Assembly (NCBI GenBank): GCA_029891385.1
Contig: CM057229.1
Location: 1,798,001-1,862,000 of the forward strand
Length of the DNA: 64,000 bases
Direction: 5' to 3'
Source of the DNA: Erythroxylum novogranatense
Lineage: Eukaryota; Streptophyta; Magnoliopsida; Malpighiales; Erythroxylaceae
The position numbers were made by a program, and so were the translations under genes. Of this stretch, positions 12,422-24,153 are shown piece by piece. The first letter of the stretch is position 1; each line of letters begins with the position of its first letter. The notes beneath the pieces are model-generated. The model ran no database searches. It saw only the letters and a program-made list of their open reading frames with translations, and was not told the DNA's origin.

Positions 12422-15283
12422 GAAGGCACTTTTCGAAAATCTTACTTTTTAAACATACTAATCAAACTGCCCAAAGGCACACTTTGAAACTTCATTTTCG
12501 CACATTCACATAATGCATACAATTCAATCAATTCATCATTCAAATACTAATTTCAACAATCAAATCATTCAATCAATGTTTTCAACAATGTGCATAATTC
12601 AATAATGCATTTATAACAAATGAATTTAAACTGTGCTAATTTCTCAGAAATCATTCGGAAATCATATTTTCAAACATTAATCAACATTGTTTTCAAACAT
12701 TTACAAAAACAATAATTTATTAAAAATCCAATTTTTGCTTTCTTTAAAATTTTCAAAATTGCTTTCTTTAATTTTTCAAAATTGCATGTATAGCTTACAA
12801 ATCAAAATATAAATATGCTACCCGCTACCTACCTCGAATTAATGTCAGAAACTTGTTTTAAGCTTCAAATCGACCATTTCTTCTTTCTTCCTTCCAATTT
12901 AAACTAACCTAAGTCAATTTCATCAAAATTCAACCTCATAAATAACTTAATCCTTAAAATTGATGTCATAATTCATCAATTTAGACTAATTCCAAGATAT
13001 TTAAATCACCAATTTCAAAAATCCTCAAATCTCAAAATTGGCCTAAACCAATTTACACAAATTCGATATCATAAATTCCATAATCTTCAAAATTAATATC
13101 ATATTCCACAAACCCACACTATTATCTACAATTCCAAACCAATAATTCACAAAATCTCCAAATCACAATTTAGGCATAATCCCTAACTCACATAAATCCA
13201 AAATTAAATCAATTCATCATGAAATCTCCCAAAATTGATCATGAAATTAACAAACTCATACAATTCTCCATATTTCTAAACCAAAGTTCGAAGAAAAAAA
13301 CTCAAAGATAAAACAATTTCTCTTACCTTTTTCTTCTCAATTTTCAGATTTTTCAAAGCCTCATGGGAAGCCTTCCTCATTTTCTCTCTTTTCCTCTTGA
13401 AATAAGCTCGAAAATCATCTTGCAAGCTTGGAGAAAATCAAAAACCTAGTTTTCCTCTCTTTTCTCTTTCGTTTTCTCACAACCGAAACCCATTCATTCT
13501 TTCTCATCTTCTTTTCTTATTCCTTCTTCTTATTTCTTCTTTCCTCCTCTAGAAACATCGTGACTCTTCCTTCCCCAAACGACATCTTTATAGTATACAT
13601 AATGCCATGTCATTTAAATGAAAGTCAAATGACCATATTGCCCCTCCATTCAAAGCTTAAAGTCATGCTTACTTGCGAGTTTGATTCGCACTATCAATTT
13701 GAAGGAATTTGTCAAAACTTTCTTCTAGAGAAATGTTCCTCTATGTCTTAATTTCATAATGCCACAATAATCATCCAATTCGGAGCACTACATCAAAAGT
13801 TATGCGCAAAACATTTCGGGTATGTTCATGTTCTAACACATTTTCCAGCACGTTATTTCCATCCAGAAATTTACATTCTTAACCACAAAATTGAAACTCG
13901 AAGTCTTCATAGAAATTGTATCCTTATGTTTCTAGTTTAATTCAAAACAAGAATCGCCTCATTTCGATTCCCATATCAAAAGTTATGCTCAAAATACTCT
14001 TAGATATTCTAATCCAAAAACTGCACTCTAATTCGGACTTCCATTAATAATTTGAAGGTCTTAGGGGCAAAATTGACATTTCATTTCTTCATATGATTTG
14101 TAGCCCCACGTCTTAATTTTATTTCACCTCAAGAATCACTTCAATCGGATCACCACAACTCTCGAATTTCTCAAAATACTGAACTATGTTTGAAAAATTT
14201 CCCGACTCACTTTGATTAATTTAATCAACTCCAATTTAATCTCAAAAATTCATAAATTTCCCATAAAAATGAAATTCACTGTCTTAGGAATCCAACGCTT
14301 CGAGAATCAACTCAATCGTATGTCGGACGGAAAAGATATAAGCAAAATAGTGAACAAAGGTCGGATTGGAGAAGGAAACTAATAAAGAAATCAAAACGGC
14401 GTCGCATGGAGGAGTTCCAAAACGGCGCCTTGCGGAGTCAAAACGTGCGCGTACTGAAGAGGAGAAAAAGAAACGACGTCACGTGGAGAAAAGGAAACGG
14501 CGTTGCATCAACAGAAACGATCGCGCATTGGGCGAGGCGAGGGCGAGCTCGCCCTCGCGAGGGCGCTCGCCCTAGCGAGGCCTCGCCCTCGCGAGCGGGC
14601 GCATGGACCAAAACCCCTTTTTTCACATAAGTAAAATATCAAAATTTTAAAATTCATAACTCTTGATCCCGAACTCCAAATATGACAAATTTGGTCTCTA
14701 TAGAAAGCTTGAAGGAAGCTCTACAATTTCCATGAAGGACATAAAAATCAATTCGACTCCTAAGGGAGTCCATTTTTCAGTCAAAGATTCTGTCCTCTAA
14801 TATATTATGCTAAAACTATAACATAAACTTGTAAAAATCATAACTTATTATTCCTTGATCGAAAAATTGCATACTTTATATCAAATTAAAGATCAAATCA
14901 AATCCTTCAACTTTCGTGAAGAACTTCAAGGCTCAATTTACCTCTAACTAGGTAAATTTCTCAGTCAAAGTTTCAGCCATACCAATAGTTAACCTGAACA
15001 CACTTAAACTTTGACTGATCATAACTTTCACTCCCGATATCAAAAAATTGTAAACTTTATGGCTACAGAAAGCTCTTAACCTAATCTACAAGTTTCATGT
15101 AGATCATTTCATCAAATTTTGCCTAAATCAAAAGTCAACTTTCAAAGGCCAAAAAGTCAAACTTTTCACAATTTTTCATCTTCTCACACATTCTCTCTTT
15201 ATTTTTTTATTTTCAACTTAATTTCAATCGACTCATCAACTTTTAAATATTTCTTGTTGTCACTCAAAAATTGGGGTCCAACA
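12422..15283 (-). mobile_element. Element A, 5' LTR, proximal part (right of the B insertion)
   Basis: This continues the LTR interrupted at 2541; together the parts give an LTR of about 4.3 kb. Its right end is collinear with 1-471. A TATA-like element (minus strand CTATAAAG, about 13588-13595) sits just upstream, in element orientation, of a purine-rich leader, so an LTR promoter near 13560 is plausible but inferred. A G+C-rich island lies at about 14395-14610. Beyond 15283 the sequence is LINE, so A inserted into that LINE; the right TSD would be tcata and the left one is outside the window. Confidence 0.78.
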
Positions 15284-16070
15284 TCATAAGCTTTTAAAAA
15301 ATCCTCATCAGGAAAATATTTAGATTTGAAAATACAGCTTGGAAGAGATTCTGGGTAATTAATAAAATACCAGCCTTGTTTGCAAAAAAAATGCTAAATT
15401 GAAGCATTGAAGATTTCGAAAGCTTAAACCTCCAAATTTCTTTGAGACACACAACCTATTCCAATTAGCCCAATGAATAGACCTATTACCATCCTTTGAT
15501 CCCCACCAGAAAAAATTCATCATCCATTGTAATTCATCACAAAAAGACTGCGGAATCATGTAAACACCCATGCGGTATAAGGGAATAGCTTGAAAAACTG
15601 TTTTAATAATAACTTCTTTACCCTCTCTTGAATGAAATTTATTCTTCCAATTAAGTAACCGTCTGTGAATGCGATCTTTAATAAATGAGAAAACATGATT
15701 TTTATTTCTTCTAATTAAAGAGGGTAAGCCTAAATAGTTTCCATAATCAATAGGAGTTTCCACTCTAAGCTCCCTCTTAATATTAGTCCGAACATCAAGT
15801 TTTGTATTTGAGCTGAAAAATCCCCGATTTTTGAAAATTAATGGCTTGACCAGAAGCATTCTCATAAATAGTCAACAAAAATTTTTTCCCACTCGACTCT
15901 CCCCTGAACCTGCTCTAAAAAAGAAAAAACTATCATCAGCAAACAATAAGCGTGACACACTTGGGCACCCCTTTTTAATAATACATCCACGAAGAGATCC
16001 CCTAGCTTGAACTTGTTTGAAGAGAGATGAAAGACCCTCAACACATAAAATAAAAAGATAAGGAGATAGG
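15284..16070 (-). pseudogene. LINE reverse transcriptase, C-terminal half
   Basis: After the LTR insertion the RT resumes with LSPYLFILCVEGLSSLF and reaches the catalytic LLFADDS box (FADD). Then come TPIDYGNYLGLPSL, GKEVIIKTVFQAIP, MMNFFWWGSKDGNRSIHWANW and KKFGGLSFRNL, the usual post-RT blocks of plant LINEs. Frameshifts separate the pieces at about 15865. It is cut at 15283 within the region that normally carries a C-terminal zinc-binding domain. Confidence 0.88.
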
Positions 16071-18480
16071 TGTTGGGCCCGGGTCCAGTTTCCTATCCCA
16101 AGGTGACCGCTTGGGGTCGTCGAGTAAGGATCATGCGAGGGGAGGGTCGAAAACATTCAAGTTTAAAGGAGAGGGTTCGCTGCGGCGAACTCTCATGGGA
16201 AGCGCTCCTCACCATTTGGAAAAGCACGCCGCGACGAAAGACTGACTCACCGTGGCGAACTCCCAATTTCTGAAACTCGGCTCCCAACATTTAGCAATCC
16301 ATACTAACACATGCACATTCATTCTAACTAAAAGCTAAACACACTCATATACAAAAGGAACTTCAATTCTTCATGTCATTACAATTTCAAAGAGATTGAA
16401 CAAACTTTGCTAACATAACACCATACATATCAAAGCTTAAAACAAAATACATAAGGATGCTCAATGTTGATATGCTTGAAAAGCTAACCAAAATCACTAA
16501 CTTAGTACAAATGCTTCTAACTATCTTGGAGTTTCCGATGCCTTGCAAGGATCAACGATCTTCTCATTGTACACCTGAGGAGTGGAAGGTAATGAGGTGA
16601 GCTGCGAAGCTCTGTGGCTTATACATTTATAGTCATTGGCAACGAGCCACACACTCAAGCATATATAAACATAAATATGTAGCAATTCAATACTTAACAA
16701 TTTACTCACAATCTCATAGCTACCAAAAAGTCATCACAAAGAATATGTCATGTAATTTCTTCATCACAACATAACAATTTATTTTGCATCATGCCTAACA
16801 AATCAATAATGAAATGCACAACAAATGGCTCGAGAGTTCTGTGGAACAAAACGGATAAACCGAAGTTTATGTCGTGAACAAAATGAGTCCGATTTCTCAG
16901 GATCTCGTGGCCTCAAGCGGGCAGCCGGGAGAAGGTTATATGTCGACGTGCACGTGACTAACAAAACGTTCCTCTCTTGCCCAAACACAATCAAATGTCA
17001 ATGCTTAACTCATTTCATACACATTCATACTTTTCATGCTCATCATGCTTCCTCATCTTTTCATTCATACAAAATGTCATGATATTTTTCAAGGCAATAC
17101 ATGATCACAATTACAATGCATTTTCAACAATTTCCATAATTCAAAACAAGCAATGTCACACACACATGCAAGCAAGCAAGACAATTTTCTCATACACAAC
17201 AACTATAAATATATTACCCACCAAATATCGCTTGATAATCCAAGTTCAATTTTGTCCTTCCTCTTGTTATTGGATTAGGTCTGCTTGGTTTCCTCTAACA
17301 AACCAAATTCTCATTCAAACAACATTCAAAGGAAATTCATAAAGCTTTGAAAATCAAAAGTGCTAATATTAACCCATAACCCTTTCAAAACTAGACTTTC
17401 GGGTCAAATTTTTCATGATCTTTATGATCAGATAAATGAAGACATTTGGTAACACTTCCTTCTATAAAATGTTCTTCATTGTCTTAAGTTTCTAACGACA
17501 CCAAACTCGTTCCATTTGATTCAGAAACATGGAAGTTATGCCCCAAACATGTTGGGACTAACTTTATGCTGAAACTATAATCTATACTCAAATTCCATCC
17601 AAAATTTGAGATCTTTAAAGACTGATTAAAAACTTCCTTTCTTCATAAAACTTGTAGCCCTATGTCTCTAGTTTACAACGAATTAAAAATCACCTCATTT
17701 GGACATCTACAGCAAAAGTTATGCCTACAATACCGAAGGATGTTTGTGAAGGAAAAATGGGTCCTCATCGCGACGAGAATACTGGTGCGCGCCGCGACGT
17801 GCGAGCCCAAAATCATCCGAAAACTTGTTTTTCCCATATTGTTCAACCATATACCTCCCATATTTCAAATATAATTCATCTTAATCCTAAACCATCATTT
17901 CTACTTCATTTCTAAGCTCATTCCAACCCAAAATCAATCACAAACACAATATAATCATTAACCCTAGAAGATTACAACATTTTCATACACCATTCAATAA
18001 TAACGTCCTACACACATTCGACCCCATTTTTCACTCATAACTATCACTAAATAAAATTCATTCATCCAATTAATGCTTATACTTACTTGGAGATGCACCA
18101 AATTCTTCAAATTCTCCAAAACCCTAGCTTGGCTTTCTTCTCTTCTTCTTTTCTCCTCTCACCCACGACACTCTCTTCTCATACAAGACAAAAATCACTT
18201 CTTCTTCTAATTTACACTCTTAAAGCTTGTAAAATGACCTTTATGCCCTTCCACTTATGCCTTAAAACTTAAAGGTTTAAGTGATCTACCAAAATTACCC
18301 CTCATGCATTCTTACTACATTTATACTTTAATTCCACCAATTCCTAATCTCTTTTGATGCTTACAAGACTTAATGGCCCAATAAAATAAAAATATCTAAA
18401 CAACCAAACAACAAACGTAACATAACTGAATCATTAAACTAATAAATTGATAATAACTGAAAAACTTTCGGGGTCCAACA
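16071..18480 (-). mobile_element. Solo LTR (2410 bp) inside the LINE
   Basis: Starts tgttgggccc and ends ggggtccaaca, matching the termini of element A and of the LTR at 62040. Near-matching 5-bp flanks, atagg (16066-16070) and ataag (18481-18485), sit on either side. The LINE reading picks up across it: GDP before, LSPYLF after. No internal region or second LTR is present, so it is a solo LTR left by recombination. It has a hairpin at 16599-16612 and CpG-rich patches at about 16170-16262 and 17765-17815. Strand is taken from homology to A. Confidence 0.88.
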
Positions 18481-19526
18481 ATAAGGGTCTCCCTGTCTTA
18501 ACCTTCTATGCAGAAGAATAGTCTTTAGCAAATGACCATTTAAGCAAATTGAATAAGCAACAGTCTTAACACAAAGCATAATCTAGTGCACCCATTTTGC
18601 ATGAAAGCCCAATTTAATCAAAATAAACTGTAAGTAATTCCAGTCTACTTGATCATAAGCTTTGCTTATATCAACTTTAAAGGCAACATCACCAAATTTA
18701 ACCCTACCCTTGCCCTTCATATAGTGGATAATCTCAAAAGCCACAAGGATATTATCCGAAATAAGTCTACTAGGAACAAAAGCAAACTGTATCAGTGAAA
18801 TTAATTTAGGTAAAATAATTTCAAATGGTTAGCCAGAACTTTTGAGATTATTTTATACAACATATTACATAAAGCAATAGGGCGTAAATATTTCATCTAA
18901 TCAGTTTTATCTTTTTTAGGGATTAAAACAAGAATCGAATCATTAAGATTAAAAGGAAACTCACCCCGATTAAGCCAACTAATGCAATGATTAAAAACTT
19001 TATCTCCAATAATATGCCAACATTTTTTAAAAATACCCGAATTGAGGCCATCAAGTCCAGGAGCTTTTTCATGGTGCATTTGAAAGATAACTTTCTTAAA
19101 TTCTCCCTGTTGGAAAGGGGTCGTTAAACTAACATTGTCTTCTTCACTTACCAGTTGCTGAATCATGTCAAAATTCTCAAAACCAAAACATCCATAATTC
19201 GAGTAAAGATTTTGAAAATAATCTAGCACAATCAAACTCATTGCTTCATGGCTTGTTTGAGGAGTATTCAAATTATCCAAAAGCACAGGATTATGATTTC
19301 TGCATTCCCTATCCATAGTTTGCTTATGAAAATAATGAGTATTAGCATCACCAAAATTGAGCCAAAATAATTTGGCCCTGTAACCGACTCCTGAACAAGG
19401 GTGTTGGTCAAGTCCCTTTTCAACGTAGAAACCCGGTCTTCGGGTGTTGGTCAAGTCCCTTTTCAACGTAGAAACCCAGTCATCATTTGCACCCTCACTC
19501 TTGGCCTTCAACAAATCAGCTTTCAT
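18481..19526 (-). pseudogene. LINE reverse transcriptase, N-terminal half
   Basis: The readable frame (19526-18897) gives AKLFWLNFGDANTHYFHK, then FQMHHEKAPGLDGLNSGIFKKCW and ILVLIPKKDKTD, standard RT blocks of LINEs. Downstream, broken frames give LRPIALCN, SKAYDQVDW and RQGDP, up to the LTR insertion. A 43-bp tandem duplication (19399-19484) shifts the frame at the start of the block. Confidence 0.87.
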
Positions 19527-20210
19527 TTTTATTTATGAAAATTATTATCTAGTCCCCTATTCCTGTTTTCAAGCCTATGAAAATAACCTTTCAACCTTTT
19601 CAATTATTTTCCATGAACTAGTTATTTCAAATTTAAACCTGGCATCTATTTTACAAAGCCAATCATGTAAAGCAATAGATTTAAGAGGGGAGTGATCAAA
19701 GTAAGCACTAATCAGATTGTAGAGCTTGTAATAGGGGAAAATATTAGTCCATGTCTCATTTGCAAAAAGATTATCGAAATGCTCCATGATGAAATTGTCG
19801 ATACCTCAACCCCTTTCTTATGTATAGCCAAAGCCCAATAGAGGAATATCTTTCAGATTGCAATCATCAGTACAAGTTTTAAATCCTTCATAGAGATGAG
19901 AAGGATAGGCAACTGGACCTACTTTATCTTCTATTGAAAGCAAATCATTAAAATATCCAAAAACTGCCCATAGTAAAGAATACCTTCTACTAATAACTCG
20001 TAGTAATTCCCATGTGTTTTATTTATTATTCGAGCTAAGAAAATCATAAATAACAGTCAGCCTCCACTTTGGCTCATGAAGCTCTTCAATTTTCATGTCA
20101 ATATGATTATTAGAAAATTCAATAACTGAAATATTACAAGAAGTATTTCATAACACACTAACTCACCACTTCTACCAATCTTATTAACTGTAAAGCAAAA
20201 ATCAATCTAC
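19527..20210 (-). pseudogene. LINE endonuclease, broken
   Basis: Minus-strand fragments fit an exonuclease-endonuclease-phosphatase domain, which nicks target DNA. They include KIGRSGE near 20180, GYFNDLLSIEDKVG (normally GDFN) near 19940, and DHSPLKSIAL near 19690, where SDHSPL is usual. Several frameshifts and stops break it. The N-terminal part is missing, consistent with 5' truncation on insertion. Confidence 0.75.
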
Positions 20211-21430
20211 AATTGATTGGTTGGTATAAGTTTAAAGTTTATATTGCGTATATTTTATTGTTATTTTTATATAAAACTTAATAAAAGAGATTTTCTTAAA
20301 AAATTAGATGAAGTCTTTTCGAATGTTTTAAAATTAAAGAGTTTTAGAATTTTTGAAAAACATATAAAATTTATTTCTTTTACTCAATGGAGGATTTCTC
20401 TCTTTCAGTAGCTTCTTCCAACACATTTAAGTTTCTCCAATTATCTTTCGAGAGATGAACATGCTTGCTTCGTACAACATTGTGCTTGCGTAGATTTTGA
20501 TGTTGGAATAGTAGTAAGCTGGATGGATCGATCGGACCAACAGCCGGCATGGGCACGAAGCCCGATCAAAGTCAAGCAGGTACGAAAGTTTGAGATTTAA
20601 AGGTGACGTTTCGATTCAACTTAATCTAAAATTTGATTTTTAAAAAAGATTTCGACAAATTCAATTTATAATAAAAATAGATTTTATCTGTTAATTCAGT
20701 TATTTTGCCCGCGAGCTTCTTGTTTCTTGCTGCAAAATTCAAAAGTTTGCAGAGACGGGAAAGGGTTTTGGTGGCTGGAGTTTGATTTCTCGAAACACGT
20801 AGATGGTAACTTCCTGTTTGATTCACCTGACCTGACGCCTTGTCTTATACATCAATGAGTTCAGATCAAATCAGCTAAATGACTTGGTACTTTGAAACCA
20901 AGTTTTAGGAATTGAGAGTTTTGGTGAACATCCATCGCATGTTACATGTACTTATTCAATGACGACAAGTTTTCAGTTTCTAACAAGCTCACATTATCGA
21001 TAATTTTGGTGATTTAGCCAAGATGAATGCACATTTTCTCCAATGATAAGAGAGCCTTCGATGGTTGTAAGAACATAATCTTAAACGTGTCGTGTTTTGA
21101 CATGGTGCCTTCACCGACAAAAAATGAAATAAATATTTGCAAGGTCGCGAAAATATTGGATAAAATGTCGTCATCGGTACGGACATATTACACAAAATGT
21201 AGGATTACTTCAAAGATGAAAATCTTACTTGGTTAATGGGGTCCAGAGCAAAAACAGGCTCTTCAGATTAGGTAAGCAACTTGTGCCGTTTTGCACTGAA
21301 TTATTATATTACTACTCACCGCCGAATTGGCCACCGTCAAAGTCACTGTTTTAAGTCAAACATACTTGATCTTTTACATCCCTTTTTCGATGTTGACGAC
21401 TCGATGGATCTTGCAGCTAGATGAGTAATA
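20211..21430. other. Intergenic, upstream of the MAP kinase gene
   Basis: No convincing gene or repeat was recognised. Short open frames on both strands lack family motifs. The right end probably contains promoter sequence of the kinase gene. Confidence 0.5.
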
Positions 21431-21433
21431 CCC

Positions 21434-21442
21434 ATATATAAA
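21434..21442 (+). promoter_or_regulatory. TATA box of the MAP kinase gene (putative)
   Basis: atatataaa precedes a GA-rich leader and lies about 690 bp before the start codon. It is the best TATA match upstream. A transcript start near 21465 is inferred. Confidence 0.45.
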
Positions 21443-21522
21443 GTGAGCGCTTTGCGAGGTTTTAGCGAAGCGGGATCGAGCTTAGAGATGCTATTTTAGA
21501 GAATTCGGTTACTTACTGAGAC

Positions 21523-21594
21523 ATGATGGTTCGTGGAAGCTCGAGTTGGGAATTCGGAGAAGAAGAAGAAGCGCTGTTGGGTTTTGGTTTTTAG
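21523..21594 (+). CDS. Upstream ORF in the kinase leader, 23 codons
   Basis: Two adjacent ATGs open a short frame (MMVRGSSSWEFGEEEEALLG...) ending at TAG 21592-21594. It lies in the leader before the probable 5' UTR intron. A four-codon frame also begins at 21488. If transcribed, both could dampen translation of the kinase. Conservation is unknown. Confidence 0.35.
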   Translation: MMVRGSSSWEFGEEEEALLGFGF

Positions 21595-21662
21595 CGCGAA
21601 TTTGGGGATCAGCTCTGTTTTTTGTTTTACTTTTTGGTGTTTGTGAGGAGGAAAAAAAAAAG

Positions 21663-22117
21663 GTATGAACTTTTGTGTTTTTAGTTTACCTGATTTGGTA
21701 TTTTTCCTTTTGTGAAATAATTAATCTCATATCCGACATTGGTTACTGTTTTTTTTCTTCTAAATTTTGGTTTGTATTGAGCTTCCAGATTCTGAGGGGG
21801 GATTCTTTGTGCTGTTATGTATGATGTCAATGAGCATTCAATGGAAACTTGAAACAAATCCCATATGTTTTTTTTTCCCCTTTTCCGTTTCTGTAAGAAC
21901 TCTGTGAGTGATTGCATACAAGGGACGTGGTTGTTTTGGTATGTTTAAACTTGGTTGCAGATAATGGAATTCAGCAATTATCTCAGTCTATGATCCATCT
22001 TTTGGGTTTTATTTGGACACATGAACGTTTAGATTGCAGAATCCTTGACTGATGTGTTTTTTTTTTAATTTTTACTTGTCCTGCTTTTGAGGAAGTTGTA
22101 GTTGTGATGTCTTGTAG
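21663..22117 (+). other. Probable 5' UTR intron of the kinase gene
   Basis: A good donor (aag|gtatga) at 21663 pairs with a pyrimidine-poor but usable acceptor (cttgtag|gga) at 22117, three bases before the ATG. The span is T-rich, like plant introns. Another acceptor, ttgcag at about 21960, is possible. Confidence 0.5.
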
Positions 22118-22120
22118 GGA

Positions 22121-24153
22121 ATGGCAACTCCTGTTGAGCCTCCCAATGGGATTAGAATTAATGGGAAGCATTACTACACCATGTGGCAAGCTCTGTTTGA
22201 AATCGATACGAAGTATGTGCCCATCAAGCCTATTGGCCGAGGGGCTTATGGTATCGTTTGCTCTTCTATAAATAGAGAAACCAATGATAAAGTTGCAATA
22301 AAAAAGATCCATAATGCTTTTGAGAACCGCATTGATGCCCTCAGAACTTTGCGGGAACTGAGGCTTCTTCGGCATCTACGACATGAAAATGTGATATCTC
22401 TGAAAGATGTGATGATGCCTATCAACAGGAGAAGCTTCAAGGATGTCTATTTGGTGTATGAACTCATGGATACTGATCTACATCAAATCATAAAGTCTTC
22501 TCAGTCGCTTAGTAATGATCATTGCCAGTACTTCCTATTTCAGGTACATTATAGTATTGCAATACCGAAACGCTTAACATTGATTTCATAAAAGAAAGGT
22601 TAACATGTGGAAGCATTTATTACGGTAGCTTGTTCAGTGTGCAATGTAATTGATGAAATTTCTGTGAATGTTCTTGTATCTTTCTCGTTCTCTTGTTGTT
22701 TGTCTTAGAGGTATGCTGGTAAAAATCCTTAAAACTGAAATTGTTTGTTATTATTTGACATATGATATTTTGTACTAACAACAGGTCAACATCGTTGTGG
22801 GCAAAACTGATACATGTTAGTGACTCTCATAAAGACATTTTATTTAGTCATTTCTCTTAAAGACATTTTATTTAGTCATTTTGACCTTTCTTATGGGTTA
22901 CTGGAAGATATTTGGTTCCATAATTTTCCTTGCGTGGATTTCAGACAAATATGTAATCATGATGGGAGTCTGTCGTTCCCTTGAATAACAATTGCATTTT
23001 GAAGCTATTAATATATTTTCACTCTTAAGCTTCAACCCTTTTGCATTGAAATGCTCTTGAGAAGGTAGCATACTAAAGAGCAGTCATCATCTGTATAAGA
23101 GGCCTTTTGAGATGTAATTGATTTTCTTCTACTTCAGTAGCAAGCTTATCCTGCTGCACTGAAGTTTCTTTTTGTTTGTTTTTTAACGTTTTGGTGGTCT
23201 CATGGTGTGGAATTGAACCATCTCATGTTCTAAACATAACTTTTCCTTGTTTCCTCCACTGTTTGCATACTGATTTTATGCTGCTGGAGTACTTTATTTT
23301 CAGTATTTGAAACAGTAGGATTTGAATGTCCTATCATTTTTAGGCTTTCAATCTGCTTTGTTTGGTAATAACTTTTGATTTTGAAGACAAATCTGGTGCT
23401 GAATATTTGTATGTCTGTTAGGCACTTTTTCCTAACAATTTATGCATTATTCCACAGCTGCTTCGAGGTCTGAAGTATCTTCACTCAGCAAATATACTCC
23501 ATCGTGACTTGAAGCCTGGGAACCTACTTATCAATGCCAATTGCGATCTAAAAATTTGCGACTTTGGGCTGGCACGTACTAGTAGTGGTAAGGACCAGTT
23601 CATGACTGAGTATGTCGTTACTCGATGGTATCGAGCTCCCGAACTGCTACTCTGCTGTGATAACTATGGTAGGTCCATTGACGTCTGGTCTGTTGGGTGC
23701 ATCTTTGCCGAGCTCCTTGGGCGAAAGCCCATTTTCCCTGGCACAGAGTGTCTCAACCAGCTTAAACTTATTATCAACACCCTTGGCAGCCAGAAGGAGG
23801 AGGATCTTGAGTTCATTGATAACCCAAAGGCTAGAAAGTACATCCAGTCACTGCCATATTCCCTTGGAACTCCCTTTTCCCGCCTTTATCCTAACGCACA
23901 TCCTTTGGCCATTGATCTGCTACAGAAGATGCTTGTTTTCGATCCATCTAAGAGGATTACTGTTACAGAAGCCCTTGAACACCCTTACATGTCCCCACTG
24001 TATGATCCCAATTGCAACCCTCCTGCACAAGTTCCAATTGATCTTGACATAGATGAGGATTTAGGGGAAGAGATGATAAGGGAAATGATGTGGAAGGAGA
24101 TGCTCCATTACCATCCTGAAGCTGCTACAGCAAATGGAGAAGTGTGCTCTTAA
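22121..24153 (+). CDS. MPK7-like: Group C mitogen-activated protein kinase (MPK1/2/7/14 type)
   Basis: Two coding exons, 22121-22543 and 23458-24153, join in phase to give 372 residues, close to the roughly 370 usual for the group. The protein is a Ser/Thr kinase acting at the end of a MAPK cascade. Visible landmarks: glycine loop IGRGAYG (38-44), catalytic Lys61 in [13 protein letters not shown] with Asp158, DFG (176-178), and the TEY activation motif (191-193) phosphorylated by MAPK kinases. WYRAPE follows, and a C-terminal common-docking region ([17 protein letters not shown]) lies near 337-357. The short N-terminal extension before KYVPIKPIG and the two-exon layout fit plant group C. The ATG is the first after the probable leader intron. 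All catalytic residues are intact, so the gene looks functional. Which of MPK1/2/7/14 it is orthologous to cannot be settled from sequence alone. Confidence 0.96.
22544..23457 (+). other. Intron of the MAP kinase gene (914 bp)
   Basis: The donor CAG|GTACAT and acceptor TTCCACAG|CTG split the coding sequence between Gln141 and Leu142, just before [10 protein letters not shown]. The intron is T-rich and has stops in all forward frames. Confidence 0.93.

Larger units (their letters stand above)
15284..20210 (-). mobile_element. LINE (non-LTR retrotransposon), truncated and interrupted
   Basis: Minus-strand fragments of endonuclease, reverse transcriptase and the following domain occur in the right order from about 20210 down to 15284. 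A solo LTR interrupts at 16071-18480. The 3' end is cut by element A at 15283; the 5' end fades near 20210, inside the endonuclease. Frames are broken throughout. It belongs to the L1-like plant LINEs by its motif set. Confidence 0.87.

Noticed and set aside
13428..13751. 107-codon frame in LTR A
   Set aside because: It is a pyrimidine-tract reading (Phe, Ser, Leu runs) opposite the presumed LTR leader, not a protein gene.
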